Below are positions 36,338 through 50,980 of a stretch of 64,000 bases of DNA, one piece after another. Numbering within the stretch: position 1 is the stretch's first letter; each line of letters starts with the position of its first letter. The translations under genes and the position numbers were made by a program. Under the pieces are notes generated by a model that was given only the letters and a program-made list of their open reading frames with translations, ran no database searches and was not told the DNA's origin. Location: NCBI GenBank assembly GCA_018894105.1, contig CM032127.1, positions 33,810,760-33,874,759 of the forward strand, read 5' to 3'. The stretch comes from Jacaranda mimosifolia. Taxonomy: Eukaryota; Streptophyta; Magnoliopsida; Lamiales; Bignoniaceae.

Positions 36338-37039
36338 ATTTCGTTAGCCTAAGATTTGAGCTATAAGACTTGGTTTGATTGGTTGTGACATGTCACATTG
36401 ACACTTATTGATATCTTATTTGCACACAAAATAAATACTAGAGTATTAATTTAAATTAATCATTTATATTTTGGAATTATATTTAATAAATTCCAAGATA
36501 AAAATATAAAATTTAAATTAATAACTAGTATACAAGTGTCATTTTTTAATTGACCAAGAATTAATGTGTCTACAATTGCTTCTGGTTGAAGTCTCATTGT
36601 CAATTTTATCGAAGTTGTTTGGTTTAATAATCTAATATTACATGTTTTATAGTTGTTTTGTTAATAATCTAATATTACATGTTATATAGTGTATTAGCGT
36701 ACCATTGTTGTTAAGATTGTATTGTTGTATATTTATTTGTACCATATATTTACAAAATTAATTTTTTTATTATTTATCATTAAAATTAATTTTGATATTA
36801 TATGTTAAGATAAATTTATGCGCACAGAAATAACATACCACATCTGCCAGTATACATATAAAACTAGTCTAACAAGTTTAATTTATAAACCAGTTAAAAA
36901 ATGTAATTAATGAAAAACAATGTAAGAAGGTTAGTAGCTAACATTAAACTTTTACAATTAAAATGCACTTTGTTCGGATATCAATTTAATAGGACATTAG
37001 GTCGGTGCACCCTCGGCAACTTTCTTTCCTTCATTTGGA
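36338..37039 (+). promoter_or_regulatory. Upstream region of the MSC-domain gene
   Basis: About 700 bp between the Copia E LTR and the gene start, so the promoter must lie here or in the LTR. It is AT-rich. A short direct duplication (taataatctaatattacatgtt, near 36625-36650 and 36663-36686) is visible. No single TATA box stands out near the start. The last 40 bp before the ATG are pyrimidine-rich (caactttctttccttcattt). Confidence 0.4.
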
Positions 37040-37283
37040 ATGGCTTCCAACGGTAAGAACAAAAGAAGGCCTAAACCCTCTTCATCCTATTACTCCCTGT
37101 TTGCTGCGGAACCAGCCTTAAATCCTCTGCCATCGTCAAAGGGGGATGTTAGCCGGTTGATCGCCGTTGTTTCCATCGCCGCTGCTGTGGCAGTGGCTTG
37201 TAGCTACATAGCCGCCTTTCTCAATCAGCCGCGCAAACCCTTCTGCGACACTATTATATCTGATCCCGATGATCCCCTCTCCG
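37040..37283 (+). CDS. MSC-domain gene, exon 1
   Basis: ATG in the context tttggaATGgc opens 81 residues plus one base. The donor is ctctccg|gtaaag. The lone g joins at from exon 2 to make Asp82. It encodes the basic N-terminus, the hydrophobic segment [20 protein letters not shown] and the start of the lumenal part. The frame stays open to 37504 by chance, but that extension is intron. Confidence 0.92.
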
Positions 37284-40200
37284 GTAAAGTTATTAACTCT
37301 TTATTTCTATTCACTTGTTATAACCTAGTGTATATAGTGTATACACAATCTGCTTTTATCTATAATTTATGGAACAAGGTCGCACGTGTTTATGCAAATT
37401 ACATTGTGTATGTCTTTATGCATGACGAAATTTCTGTTGCACTGTTAGTATCTGATGCACGATTTTCCCCTAGCCTGCTGACGCTGGACAATTTAACATG
37501 TTAAAACTTTTTAACATCATTTTACCAATGGTAAATGCTTCTACAACCACTTTTTACCACTCTCGAATATATTTGAATAGTTTTCGTGAGAAATTCAGTT
37601 CTGTCTGCTTTTTATACTCTACTGATGGTAAATACGTACCTGCCTGATAAAATTTGATGCTGGACTTTGTAGGCTTTATATGGCTGTTTGCTAGTCATAA
37701 AATAAAAGTTAATTAGTTCTGAAACTGAACATAGAAAAACTGAATTGAAAGAAATACAGTGAAGAAAACCTTTTCTTCCTACAGTTAAGGCAATCAAAAC
37801 AGTCACTTTCTGATAGTAGGACACCCGATGAAATAAAGACTCCGTCTATAATGAGAAGAACTGGTGCTCAAACTAAGGTAGAACTTTTACAAGAAAGGTA
37901 TTTCTTGATCCCCCGAAAATTCAAGGCTGGCTTTTTCTTAAAGTGTGTCTGTGACAAATTAGTAGGCATTCAATAGCAGTGGTCGATGAGATATGTTTCC
38001 TATCATACCATTTGGTGGATGAATTCTTAATCAATTTTAGAGCTTGATCTTTACAAGGATAATAAGAGTTACAAATCAGTTGAGCTGAGTGAAGTTGAGG
38101 TTTTTAAAATTCACATGCTCAAGTTCTTATTCATGTATATTTAAGAAAATTAAACTTCCATTTCTAGCCTTTTGATTCGAAACTTTAGGCTTAAGAATGA
38201 GCTATAACCTGAAATTTTTAATCTCCAGTTTGGCTCCTTAAAATTTGTAGTGTCCCTCGAATTGCATTTGAGATTTCATGGAGTAACTTGGCTTTCCATC
38301 ATTTTCATGCTCCCAGACAAATATATGGACATCCATTTGTGCCGACGGAACAAATCAAAGAGAATGAGAAAGGAGTTGAGGAAAGAGGGGCAGATTCAAT
38401 TAGTTTTGTGCTATTATTAAACTTTCTAAATATTTTTGATAATGCAGCATTGCTTGAGATATAGATATAAAAAAATAATTGAAAGCTTGCTAGCTTCTGG
38501 ACCATTGTATTCTGCGATCAAGGTCAAGAAGCTCAAGTTTTTGAAGCTAGAGCAGCCCTACACACAAGTGAAGGTGCTTCTACTGTTAGTACCCAGAAAA
38601 AAAGTGTTTTGGCTTTGGCAACATGTGCATCAAGGTCCCATATCTGTGTTTTCTTTCTATCTTGAAGTTCATAACACAACTCAATGGCAAGACATAGTTT
38701 TTGCCTGCAATAAACGCCAAGAGATGTTGTTTATCAGCTCCAATTTGTCTTATTGATCCGTGGAACAAAGTCGGGATGACTATGTGGCTTAACTTTTAAC
38801 TCAATTTTTTTTCATTTTGGTGATGCTATTTTTTATAAGTTAAATGACTTTTTAATCAAATTTTTGCTCTTTCTGTCACTTAGCATCTGAAAGTGAGTTT
38901 TTCATGCACTAAATTCCTTACTGCCTAAAGAAGCTTTTACAAATTTATGCCATGAGGGCAGTCAATGGAAAATTCCAAATTGCTGCCTGCCTACTCCAAA
39001 CATTAGCCAATATCACTCCTACATTCATATAAAACAAAGTTCAGGCTCCTTGGGCTGTTGTGATTGTGACTGAAGAGGTCCTTGGAGAATTCATGGTTGA
39101 ATACTCTCATGTTCCTTCATTAGAAACAGTTGGGAGAATTGGGTTAGGAAATAAATTAGTTAAGTCCACTGACTCTGCATCTTTAGCACTTGCTGCTTGC
39201 CTGCTCAACAAGTTAGAGACTTCAAATTTCTCTCCTCCATTCATATCAAAGGCTCTTTGCACTGTCTTTATTGTGACTGAGGAGGTCCTTGCAGAATTGG
39301 CAGTTGAATCCTCTCGTGTTCTTTATTAGAAACAGTTGGCTAGAATTGGCTTAGGAAATAGATTAAGTCCTCTAGCTTTGCATGTTGAGTGACAGCTATG
39401 AAAGCTTTAACTTTTGCTAAAAGTTTAGAAAATAGATTAGTTGAGTCCTCCGGCTTTGCATGTTGGGCAACAGATATGAAAAGCTTTGAATGCTTTGCTG
39501 AAATTATCACTCATTGGATAGTCAAAGAAGACGCCTTTACAGATATGACCATAGTTATTAAAGGCGCTTGCCTCACTCGCCCCGCTCGCCCCCCGGCGCT
39601 AGACAAAAGGTGCCCTAAGGTAGGCGCCTTGCACGCCTTGCCTCAACCAGTAAGGCCCGCCTCACTAAAATGTAATATCTATGGTATTTTTCCCTTTCTT
39701 TCTTTCCTTCCCATTTTTTTTTTTTTTTTAAACAGAAGACCCTAATTTCAACTTAGAAAAATATTAACATATAGCATTTGTCCACTCATTATCCACCACC
39801 TAGTCCCGTCGTGGCCATTGCCACTTGCTACCGCCAGTCATTGTGCTAGGTACGATTTCGCTTTTTCTTCTTCTTCATTTTTTTTCTCTCTCTAACAGCC
39901 TTGACTTTTTGTATGGTTTTTTGTTTCTTTTTAATTTATTTTATATGGGGCTTTTTTAGAAAAACTTAAAATTTGCTGTTTATTCTAATTTATATAATTA
40001 TTTATTTATTTCTTTTTTTGCATTTTTTAATTTCTGTTACCTTTTTTTTTCGCTTTTCTTTTCCTGGTTATATTTTCTTGTTGCTTTTTTATTCTGATAT
40101 TTTTCTTTTAGCTGTTCTTTTCTAATTTTTACTTTTTTTTTCTTTTTCTTTTTGTTTATTAGTATTTTTGTTACTTTATTGTTTTGGCATTTATAACATA

Positions 40201-43200
40201 TTTTTGGAATTTTTGCATTATATATATATTTTTTATATATATTTTTTGAATTATTGCCACATTCACCTTTTGGCTGCCCGCCTCTCGCCTCACACCTTTC
40301 ATAACTATGGATATAACTGTTTTGTTTATATATTTGAATGTGGCTGTAATTTTTGTTTTTCTCATTGGTCTATTTCCACTGCACTTGTCTTGCTTGAACA
40401 CCATATTTCAGCTTGCAAGGCATCATTACTGGTATGCCTATCAAGAATAAGTAAATATGTAGTGACTTTCCACTCTGGTAATTGATGGAGGATGGTAACC
40501 CAGATAGAGTTTGTGGTAAAATTTAATATTAATGCTTAAAGGTGTCCCTACTGATTGGTATCGGTGATTAATTAATTTGAAGTTGGTTTGGCTGGGCTTT
40601 ACAAGGGCTTTTTATTGGTGACAGAATGAAGGGTAAACAGGTTGGTATCATTTTTTCAAAAAATATGTTTTCAATGAAAAAGTCACATTTTGGCTCTTGT
40701 GGACCCATATGTTAGAAGACATGTTTTGTTTTTCATTTTGAAAATGTTCATTTTTAAGTTTTGGTGTACGTCAAGACTCAAATCTAACTATATTTTCTCT
40801 TTCAATTGGAAAAATGTTTCCCAGAACTTCGCTTCTAATGCATTTTATTTGATATTCTCCCAACTTATGGTCCACAACATCTCATTCAGAAACCCATGCA
40901 TCATTATTGCTGAAAATGACAGTGCAGTCTACCTGCAACTAGAGAGTGAAACCCTTGATATTTACTGCATAGAAGTCTCACAAAAGTCTTCTCTTTACAC
41001 CTCTTCTCCCTTGAATTTGTATTTTGTATGACTTGTCTAGTGACAAGTCTACTTTTGGCCAGTCCTTTGATGTTTTGTCTTAACCATTATTAGTGCACAT
41101 AAATATAGGCAGACAAAATGATATACTCATGGCATGAATGTTCTAATTGTGTTCTCAAATTGAAGAACTTTACATAAATCTTAGACATTTCATTCTTAAA
41201 CCAAGTGCATCAATTCTTGATGGGCCCCTGTTATCAGTTAGATGGAACAAGTAATGAAACATACTAACATAGTACTTTTGCTTTCGAGCCATGATGTAAA
41301 AGCAAGGCATTTGCTAAATGTACACTAACCAGCTGTTTCTACTCCTTTAAATTTAGCCTCTACTGAGATGGTTTCTGCTGATCAGTCAATGAATAAAACC
41401 AAGGCAAGCTTCCTATGCTGTACAGCCAGTTAAGAAGGACCTAAAGAAATTTCTCTCAATAAAAATCAGACAACCTGCTGCATATCTTCACACACATTTT
41501 CTTCTTTCTGTCTAAACTCGCTTATGAGGGATCATGTCCTACAGGTGGTTAAAAATTTCTTAGTTTCCTTTATCAAAAAAGTATCAGTTGGCAGAAATGA
41601 ACTTGCCAAGATGAATTGGAGAACCCTGTCTATTTTGATCTTAAGTCATAGAAGTGGAAGCTTTAAACTTTTTCTTTGCTATTGTGATTGGTTTGATGAA
41701 AGCATATGAAGCCTGGAAGGTGCAACTGATGCAGCTTTAAGATTTGTGTCTGAAATTAATAGTAGCAGATTTCTTGTTGTGTTTATCATTCATTGCACCC
41801 ACATTGTCACTAACAATTCATTGTCACCAACAACTCTGGTGTTTATGAATGCTTAGATTTTTTGGCCTTAGTGCCAAAAATGTAGGAGAACATCAACAAG
41901 GTCGAGCCTGTGGTAGATTTTGACATACATTACTGAGGAAAGGCTTACACAACTAGTTTGTATTGAATAGAATCTAATAAAATGACAGGCAAAGTGCAGA
42001 ACAGTCAACTGCTGTTGAAGGTTGTGAGAATATGCAAGACAAGTTTTAGTTAACTAAGGCTGTTGTAATGGCTAGGAGAGATAACTTAAGGCTGGAGTTT
42101 TTCAGCTCTATGAGGAATATCTATTATTAATAAATCCAAGGGAAAAGAATTTGCAAATAGGTGCAGAAATCTGAATTAAGAGAAGTGGATAGAAGATGTG
42201 AAAGAAGTAGAAAGTAACCACCTAGCCTCACAATGGTTGAAGCAATTCCACACAACAATCCAATTTTTAATACTAATTCATTCGATTGAGAGATACTTGT
42301 GTAGACCTAGAAGGTTTCATCTGCAAGGAAAATAGTTGACCATAAATGATCAACTTTTATTCTGTTCGAAGTTTATCCCTGGTGTTGAAGGATTCAAATA
42401 AAACTTAAATTATTGAGGAAAATCTGAGTTGGATTCTGTGATCCTGTAAAGTCACCTGCGTATTCTCTTATCATGAGCTTGATGAAATTCACAAAACATA
42501 ATGAAAAGACTCTAAAATGATCAAGGACATAATGATTTGGCCTAAACTTCTTTCTTGTCTTGGATGTAATAACCTTCAAGTTGGCATCCAAATTAGGCTA
42601 TCTTTTACTTCACCTATTTTTACCATGCGGTCCAAAGGGTCCTTAAATTGTTTGCCATGCTATCAACAGGTGCCAACCTCTAAATTTAGCTAGCTGTTGA
42701 GGAATTATCTGAGTTTCCTCTTAGTATTCCATTGAACTCATCAGATTGATAAAGACAAAATAGGCCCTACTGATGTTACTCTCAGTGGTTGAAAGACCTT
42801 TGGGATTTCTTTTTACCTCCCACCACTAGCTGGCTTCAAAAGTTGAATAGTATCAAGGGGCTGCTTTCTCTCTTATTGACCCTATATTTCCTTGTTGGAC
42901 AAGGAACTAGACACAGTTGTAAATAGTGTGCCTTGCACTGTGGTTTTGCAAAGGCTCGCCCATAAGCCTGGAGCACAAGGTGCGCACGAACATTAGTTAT
43001 GAAATATTGACTTGATTTATTTGTTTGTGTTTGTTGAACAATTTAAGTTATATTTTACTATTTTTATGTTTACTTGTTTGCATGTTTTATAATTGTTTGA
43101 ATTTATTGGCTTTCTTGGTATATTGTTATATCATAAAATATGACTATTTTCATATGGTGCGTCTTATTTTGGTAAAGTGTGCACTTTTTGTCTTATGTCG

Positions 43201-46200
43201 GGCTATGCTGTAGCTGCTCTTAACAACATGGAACTAGCTACGAGCTCTATTTTGATATGGCTGAATTCTATAGCCTAGTTAGTAGGTCTAGCCAGCTATT
43301 TATATATGAGATCTGCAGCTTGGTAGTTGTTTCCTGTCAACAACCTCTTGATATTTATTGGCTTCTTGAGTGATACTTTATATAATATATTCCCAATACA
43401 TATTGCTTTTGTTTGTCTCATACACCAAGCAGCAGCTGTGCGCCAGCAATTTTATCTTTTGATCCATTGTCTATTGGCTGACATTGACTATCTATCTTAT
43501 ATTATTACATAATGGCTACCTCCACCAGAATTTTGTGTTTATCTTGATAAAAGTTCATACTTTATCTTCATTCAAAAATTTTGATTTAGAATCTGTTGTA
43601 ACTTTGTGTTTATCTGCAATTGAATTCTAAATCTTGCTGTACCAGAATTCTCTTTTTAAGTGACTAGTGCTCATCTGCATTAGTTACTGTCTACGTGATT
43701 TACCATTGTCGCCAGATAGCACAACTTCATTTTTCTCAATGATGTCTAATATTGCTGTAATGCTGAGGATGTTCCACCTAACGCAACCACTTCTTGCCAT
43801 GATTGAGTTTAATTAATAATCACCCATTTGGTTTTATTTCCATTTTCAATTTCAATTTTCTGATTTTGATGGGTGTTTTTGTGAAATTAAAAATGTGCTT
43901 GCATTAGTTGATGCAATTGTCTGGTTGGACTTATAAAAGTGAGAAATGTCTAGGAGTTTGGGTAAGGATGGAAATGGGAAAATTAGGAAACGCCATTAAA
44001 TATCACATTATCATATACTGCACAAATTCAAACTAATTACAGAGCATAAATATACCATGATTGCTCTATTTTTAAATTAATTGAACATTGGTGGTAGTTA
44101 TTGTTTGTTGGGACCAAAATTAATGATGGGTAGCTTATTTTAGAAGTTGTTTTATGAAATAGGAATTAGGGAGTAAAACAAATGGGTTCTGTTTTTTGGA
44201 TTAGGTGAAAAACAGAAAAGGGGAAATGAATATGTAATCAAACATTTCTTAAATGAAGGATTTAATTTTTTTATTTTTTCAAATTTCTGCAACAAAACTA
44301 GATTTTTGACCAGAAAGGTCTTAATTCTAAAATCATACAAGCATTATATCCACAATGGGACAACTATAACTAGTTACAGAAAGATGCATTTGATGCAATA
44401 ACATTAAATGATGGATGAGGAAGGGGATGAAAGCCACCATTTGATGTTCACAAAATGTAGAAGCTTTCTACACCATTTATCTCAATAGAAAATCAATAAC
44501 TTCATGCTAAAGCAATGCACAAAAGCATTTTACAAAATGTGATTCCAGATAGCTATTGGTTCCCTTTCTATTTGAGTTGTTTTACATTTATTTTGCACTG
44601 GTTTTATTATTGGTATAATTCTATAACTTTTTTCTAATTAAATTGGAATATGTTGGGTGGTGCTTCTCTGTTGTTATTGCTTTTCAATTCAATATTTTTT
44701 GCAGATGTGTTCTAGCATCATGCCTGTGTATAACAATAGATTGTGTACATTCAAACTGTTCCTTACTGTTATAAGTTTGCCTGGATGCCAATATAACTTC
44801 TGCTTGGCCCTAATAATCTGCAACCACCTTTACATCCCATGTGGAACTGCAGGAGGCACATACCAGAGAGTCAAGTTTCTTTTAGTGTGTTCTTCTCGTG
44901 CTTTGGACTATGGAAAATTAGTATTGGATTGTAGCTTGGTGAGTTGGAGAAGGAGCTTTGTAGTGTACAGGCCAAATCTGGGGTTAAAGGGAGAATATGT
45001 TCTGGATGACCGCCTTTAGGATGATTATGCACCTCAACATTGACCCTTAGTGGTGGAAAGGTGACGTATTGGAAGCATCATGCCTTTAGTATCTTAAATA
45101 CTTGTTTTGCATCTTTTCCTCTCCTTTTCACTGTGGCTCTTGAGATTTGTTGGTGGAATTAGTACTTGTCCGTTGAAATCATAGCATAACCAGATCACCT
45201 TTAAACTCTACCTTCTAGCTCATGTTTAGGTACATCTTCTGATGGGAAGTTGCAATTGCCTTTTGAACTCTTACCACCTATTCTGACGTATACCCATCCA
45301 TCTCATATTGTAATAAACTAGGGCATTACTACTTTTGTCGCTAGTCCTTGGAATCATCCTAGTCACTTCTAGGCAAGTAGGGCATGCCTTGCCTTAAGAA
45401 CCAATTAATGTGTCTATAAATGCCAAGATAATTAACTAAAGGGATTGCTGGCATTTATGCATATATTAAAAGGATTTTTTGCAGAGCATTATGGTTCTCA
45501 AACAGCAATCTTCCCAAAATTAAAAGGGGAAAGGCTAAGAACAAGTTAAAAATCTAGGATCACTCCTATGATCACTTAGGCATCATGCACCAACATTAAA
45601 GAACTCCTATAATATGGGAAAACTAAGTTTTTGGATTTCTATTGACGCGTTAAACATTATATGCCTATTTATAGGCCTCAACATAGCTCCTATTCCAACC
45701 AGGACTTTTATTTGGAAAACTTAGTTTACTCCTACTAAGACTGAACATCTTCTAACTCAACTCCAAACAATAAGGGGGCTTAGAATAAGGCTCTACAACT
45801 CAAATTATATCAAATATTCTGCAACTACAGAATTCTCAAAATACTCTCAGCTAATAAGAAAAGCACGTAAACAATGTTAACACTGGATTTACACCAAAAA
45901 TCTTTGAAGTAACTGTTCTGCTTATGAAATAAATACTTGTTTTTCATTAATCCTTTATTTCTGCATCAGGATTCCAGGTAGCTACCCATACATGAAGAGG
46001 GGATAAACTTTTTGAATCTAATTGAGCATATAAGATAAATTACTTATTGGAGCAGTAGGTTGCCAATAATTTAATTAACCTTGCTGGTTGCCATTGTTAC
46101 CCTAATAGTTTCTGAATTTCCTTCTGCAGTTCTTATCTCCTTATAAGTTCACATTCTGTTGAATTTATATATATATATATATATTTATCACGCTATTTGT

Positions 46201-49200
46201 ATACACTGTCCATCTCAGTTTATGTCACGTTAATTTGTTTACTTTATGCCTGAGAATTCATGCCAGCAAGCAGTTTTTGATGCTAGGAGGCTGGAGAGTT
46301 TCTTCTCTTAAACAATTTTAACTGACTTTTTATTACTGACAAGGAATTTGATGAAATTCTTTTTGGAAAGACATTTCTCAGTGTTAGTAAATTATCCTGT
46401 CTTGGCAGTTATCTATACTCCTGTACTTCTCTCGCTTTCTGATTTCTGCATTTTCCTTAATGGCTGCTGTTGCATCAGATTACTGCGAACCATGTCCAAC
46501 AAATGGAATATGTTCTGATGGCAAGTTGGAATGTGGTCATGGCTATAGAAAGCATGGGAAGTTATGCGTTGAGGATGGGGATATTAATAAGGCAGCTGAA
46601 AAACTTGTGCGTGATAGCTGCCCTTGTATTCCTTTTATTTTATATATAGATTCACCTGTACTCCCTTGAATTTGCAGCGAGTGAAAGTCTTAACACTAGT
46701 AATAACTGGTGGCATTGCAGTCAAAATGGATAGAAGTTCGTACATGTGAAGCTTATGCTCTACTTTTGTGCAGTGGAACTGGAAAATGTTGGGTTTGTGA
46801 CGTTTAGATTCTTTGACACTTCATCAATTGATTCTCCCTGCAAGGAAGAAATACATATTAACAAAACTCTGTATTATAATTGTTTAATTCTTATATTTTA
46901 GGTTCAGGAGGATGACCTGTTGAATAACTTGGATGAATACAATATGAGGGACAAGCAAGGACTGGATAAGGCCATTTACATGCCTGCAAAACAAAAAGCC
47001 GTGGAAACCATCCATAGTTTGTTAGAGACAAGAGACAATCATGGGTAAGCTACTTTTAGTATCTAATTAATGAAATGTGGTATTTTTTTCAAAATTGATT
47101 TGGCTTCTTCAACTTCTAGTTTGATTTTCTTATATGCTGCTTTTAGTGTTGAAGAACTCAAGTGCCCGGAGTTGCTTGTGAATCATTATAAACCACTCTG
47201 GTGTGTTGTCCAACAGTGGATTATCCAGCATGCTTTACTTTTAGTGCCAGCTAGTGCATTGGTACATTACTATGAATGCAGCTATAAAAGCTTATGTTAC
47301 ACTACCTACATGTTAAAGCTTGTTGACTCTATTGAGTTTACAGTTTACGGGATGCATATTGATAGCTTCTAGGGCCTATCAAAGACATCGCTTATCTGTC
47401 AGAGCTGAAGAGCTTTACCATGAGGTATAATTTATTGCTTTCTCGCGCGTGTTAGTTAACTTGTGGACCCAAATGTTACATTTTTTGAGGCAGGATTCTC
47501 TCATCTATGACATAGGAGGCAGAACATCTCATTCTTTTTTGGACTTTTTATTTCTTTGTTGTCATGTTAAACTGGCTATATTTAGTCTCTTACTGCTAAG
47601 TTGTCATTTTAAAAAGAAGTTGCTGCTGCCTCATTGGTATGAATTCAAACATTAGTACATTAAGTAAAGGAGGTAGTATAAATCTTGTCTTTGGAGAATG
47701 AAGTCAGGAAGCAGAAGATTTCAAACAGCTGAAGGTACAACCTCATCAGAATCAACTGTGTTTTAAGAGTCCAGAATTCAGCCCAAAGATCTTGTGAAAA
47801 AATTAGGATTTTTTTTCCCAGGAATCAATCCCTGATTTTAAGGGCTGATTTCAGTAACAAACTGTTTAATAAGTAGATTTATTTCCTAGTTGTTAGATCC
47901 TACATCGGTGAAGTAAATGAATAGTAGCCTCTATATATGGTCTTGAATAATCCTCACCTCTTGAGCTAGCTTTTGGGGTGAGTTAGGCCCATTCTTTGAC
48001 ATGGTATTGGGGCTACCCATTCCCGATGTTTGGGCTATGAAGTGTTGTTAGACCACCTATTCCCAATGTTTGGGCTACCAAATGTTTGTTCCTGGGCATG
48101 CATGGGGTGTGTTAGATCCCACATTAGTGAAATAAATGAATTGTGGTCTTTATATATGGCCTTGAATGATCCACACCTTTGTGGCTAGCTGAAGGTACAA
48201 CCTCATCAGAATCAACTGTGTTTTAAGAGTCCAGAATTCAGCCCAAAGATCTTATGAAAAAATTAGGATTTTTTTTCCCAGGAATCAATCCCTGATTTTA
48301 AGGGCTGATTTCAGTAACAAACTGTTTAATAAGCAGATTTATTTCCTAGTTGTTAGATCCTACATCGGTGAAGTAAATGAATAGTAGCCTCTATATATGG
48401 TCTTGAATAATCCTCACCTCTTGAGCTAGCTTTTGGGGTGAGTTAGGCCCATTCTTTGACATGGTATTGGGGCTACCCATTCCCGATGTTTGGGCTATGA
48501 AGTGTTGTTAGACCACCTATTCCCAATGTTTGGGCTACCAAATGTTTGTTCCTGGGCATGCACGGGGTGTGTTAGATCCCACATTAGTGAAATAAATGAA
48601 TTGTGGTCTTTATATATGGCCTTGAATGATCCACACCTTTGTGGCTAGCTTTGGGATAAGTTAGGCCCGTGGTCCATTCTTTGACACCAGTTTAGCCTAG
48701 ATTTCGTGAATATAATGTTTCCATTTGTGGATAGCTTTTATGCACTCCTATACCACCAATAGGGCTGTATTGACAGTGTTTTAGTAAATAAGAAATGTAC
48801 TTTTCTTCTCAAAAACTTCCTACAAATGGTATCAACAGTTTTAGGCTTTGTTGATTTTTTGTTTCTGTTTTTGACCTCCTTGCCTCTCCATTGAGTCGCT
48901 GTAATTCTTTTCTTTATGTGGCCTTCTTAACAAATACCTTAATCAATTCATACATCTGTCACAATGTTCAATGTTCAATTTTCAAGACTGCTCCTACTCA
49001 TGGGGCCATGGCTGCTCTCACAGCAGACAATAGACCTAAATTTTTCTCCAATTTCCTGCCTGCTGTCTGGCTGATTACACCAAGCAACCTACCACCAAAC
49101 ACAGCCGCACGTGTTTGCTTTCCAGTTTAAGTGAGTTTTCACTGCAAGCACAAAATGCACACATTCACACAAGCCATGCTTACACACTCAACCTGTCAAA

Positions 49201-50940
49201 ACGTGCAGGTCATGCTGACTGTTTATACACTAGGTTCGGAACATGCAATAGACATTCCCTATTGCTAGGAACTAGTTGAATATCAAACCTACATGTGGCG
49301 GCAATTCTCCAAGCTGCCATGACACTTGTAATCGCTGCCAACCTTTGCACGAATCTCATGTCCTAACTTTGGCATGTGTCCTCGGTGGTTCTGCATAAGA
49401 TAGACTCAACTGCTCACATGGCTTGCTTAAGATATCAACAACCATCATTGTTTCTATCAATCGACCAAGCTCCAAGCCTTGGCTTGCCCCATCTCCCTCG
49501 TGCCCCAATCACACTTTCACGTGCTTGGGTAGTGAACTACCTACAAGTTGTGAGCATTTATTCATAACATTAGGACATTGTCGCCTGCATGTGCACAATG
49601 GCCAGCAACCTCACCACTGCTTACAACCTAAGCATGTTACCGTAGAAATACCTCACGATGAACCAATGGCCCACACATTTTCCATAAGCTTGCCTACACT
49701 TCAGTACACTCCACAAGTGCCTCAAGCCAACTATAGCCTACAACTCAAACAACCTTTGCATTGTGCGTAGATCCTGCCTACTATTTGCATAGAGCTTAAA
49801 TTGTCCATTGTTATGTCAACAATCACGCTAAGCTAGTGTCCACACAGTGTATGCAACAACTTGCTTGTGTGCCCTGATATCTTGGCACTACTACTCGATG
49901 GGACATAGGTCAACTAATTTGGTCAAGTCTAGTATAACTTGGTCAACTTTAGACTGACATTGACCATTCCATGGTATATCCATTTGGAGCATCTCAAGCC
50001 ATAACCAAAACCTAGGGATCATGAGGTGGCTTGGGCCTAGGAGCATCCTTACTCCTTTATAATTGCTTAATAAAGAAAACTATTGTCGCAGCACAGAGCT
50101 TGGGAGATAATTGCCGGTACATGCAATTTGTGGAGAAGAAAAGAATATACAAGTTCCTGCTGGGTTTGGATAAGAATCTAGATGATGTTTGAGGGCACAT
50201 AATAGGTTAGAAACTACTACTAATATTTGGGAAGTATTTTCTAAGGTTCAAAGGGAAGAAAGCAGAGAAAAAGAGATGTTGGGATCACAAACTTAAGGTA
50301 GAAAGATAATGGAACGTTATGCCTTTGCAGCATGATGAAATTAGCCTAACAACAAACACTGTAATTAAAGGTGAGTGCTTGGCTCGCCTGAGGCGACCAG
50401 GTGCAGCCTGGGTACCTCACCCTTGTTGGGCGAGGTGCCAGTAGGAGGTGCCTTGTTGCACCTCGCTTGTTCAGTGAGGCGGGCTGCCTTGCCCGCCTCA
50501 CTAGATCTGGGCCCTTTAAGTGAAAAAAAAAAAGAAAGGAAATTTCTTAATTGCTGGGTTTTCCTTTAAAAAAAAAAAGAAAAGGAAATTTTCTTAAAAT
50601 AAAAAATAAAACCCTAAATAAACTAATAAAATAAAGCAAAGTGGACCCATTTGCACACAACTCCCAATCAGTCGCCCAGGCCCCACCCACTCTGTTGCCT
50701 CGATTACAGTTTTTTTTTTGCCCCCCCTTCTTTCCCTCTGTTTCTGTTTTATTTAGAAAATGTAAGATTTTAGGTTTTTAATTCCATTTAACTTATTTTA
50801 AATCATTATTTACTTTTGACTATAGGTTAGTATTTTTATGAGTTATGAATGAACTTTTGAAGTGTGAATTTAAATTTTTTAACATTATTTATATGTCCAT
50901 ATGTTTTTTGTTATATAAAACATGTTTTCTGGAATTTTTC

Positions 50941-50980
<40 letters not shown>

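Larger units (their letters stand above)
37284..46478 (+). other. Intron 1 of the MSC-domain gene, 9.2 kb
   Basis: Bounded by gtaaag and ...ttgcatcag. It contains a diverged 207-bp direct repeat (38986-39399), a hAT MITE (39550-40309), a possible MITE end (42917-42990) and an (AT)n run (about 46164-46184). Elsewhere (37500-38980, 40320-42900, 43000-46150) I see no gene or known element. Short open frames there lack family motifs. Confidence 0.8.

Noticed and set aside
37284..37504. Extension of exon 1 to a 154-residue protein
   Set aside because: The frame passes a good donor (ccg|gtaaag), the added residues match nothing, and exon 2 joins perfectly in phase at that donor.
47070..47372. 100-codon open frame
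   Set aside because: A shadow of exon 5 plus surrounding intron. The true exon is bounded by ttttag at 47146 and gtacat at 47262.
49376..49770. Overlapping open frames in a C-rich stretch of intron 6
   Set aside because: No recognisable domain, no start context, two frames open together. Looks like a degraded repeat.
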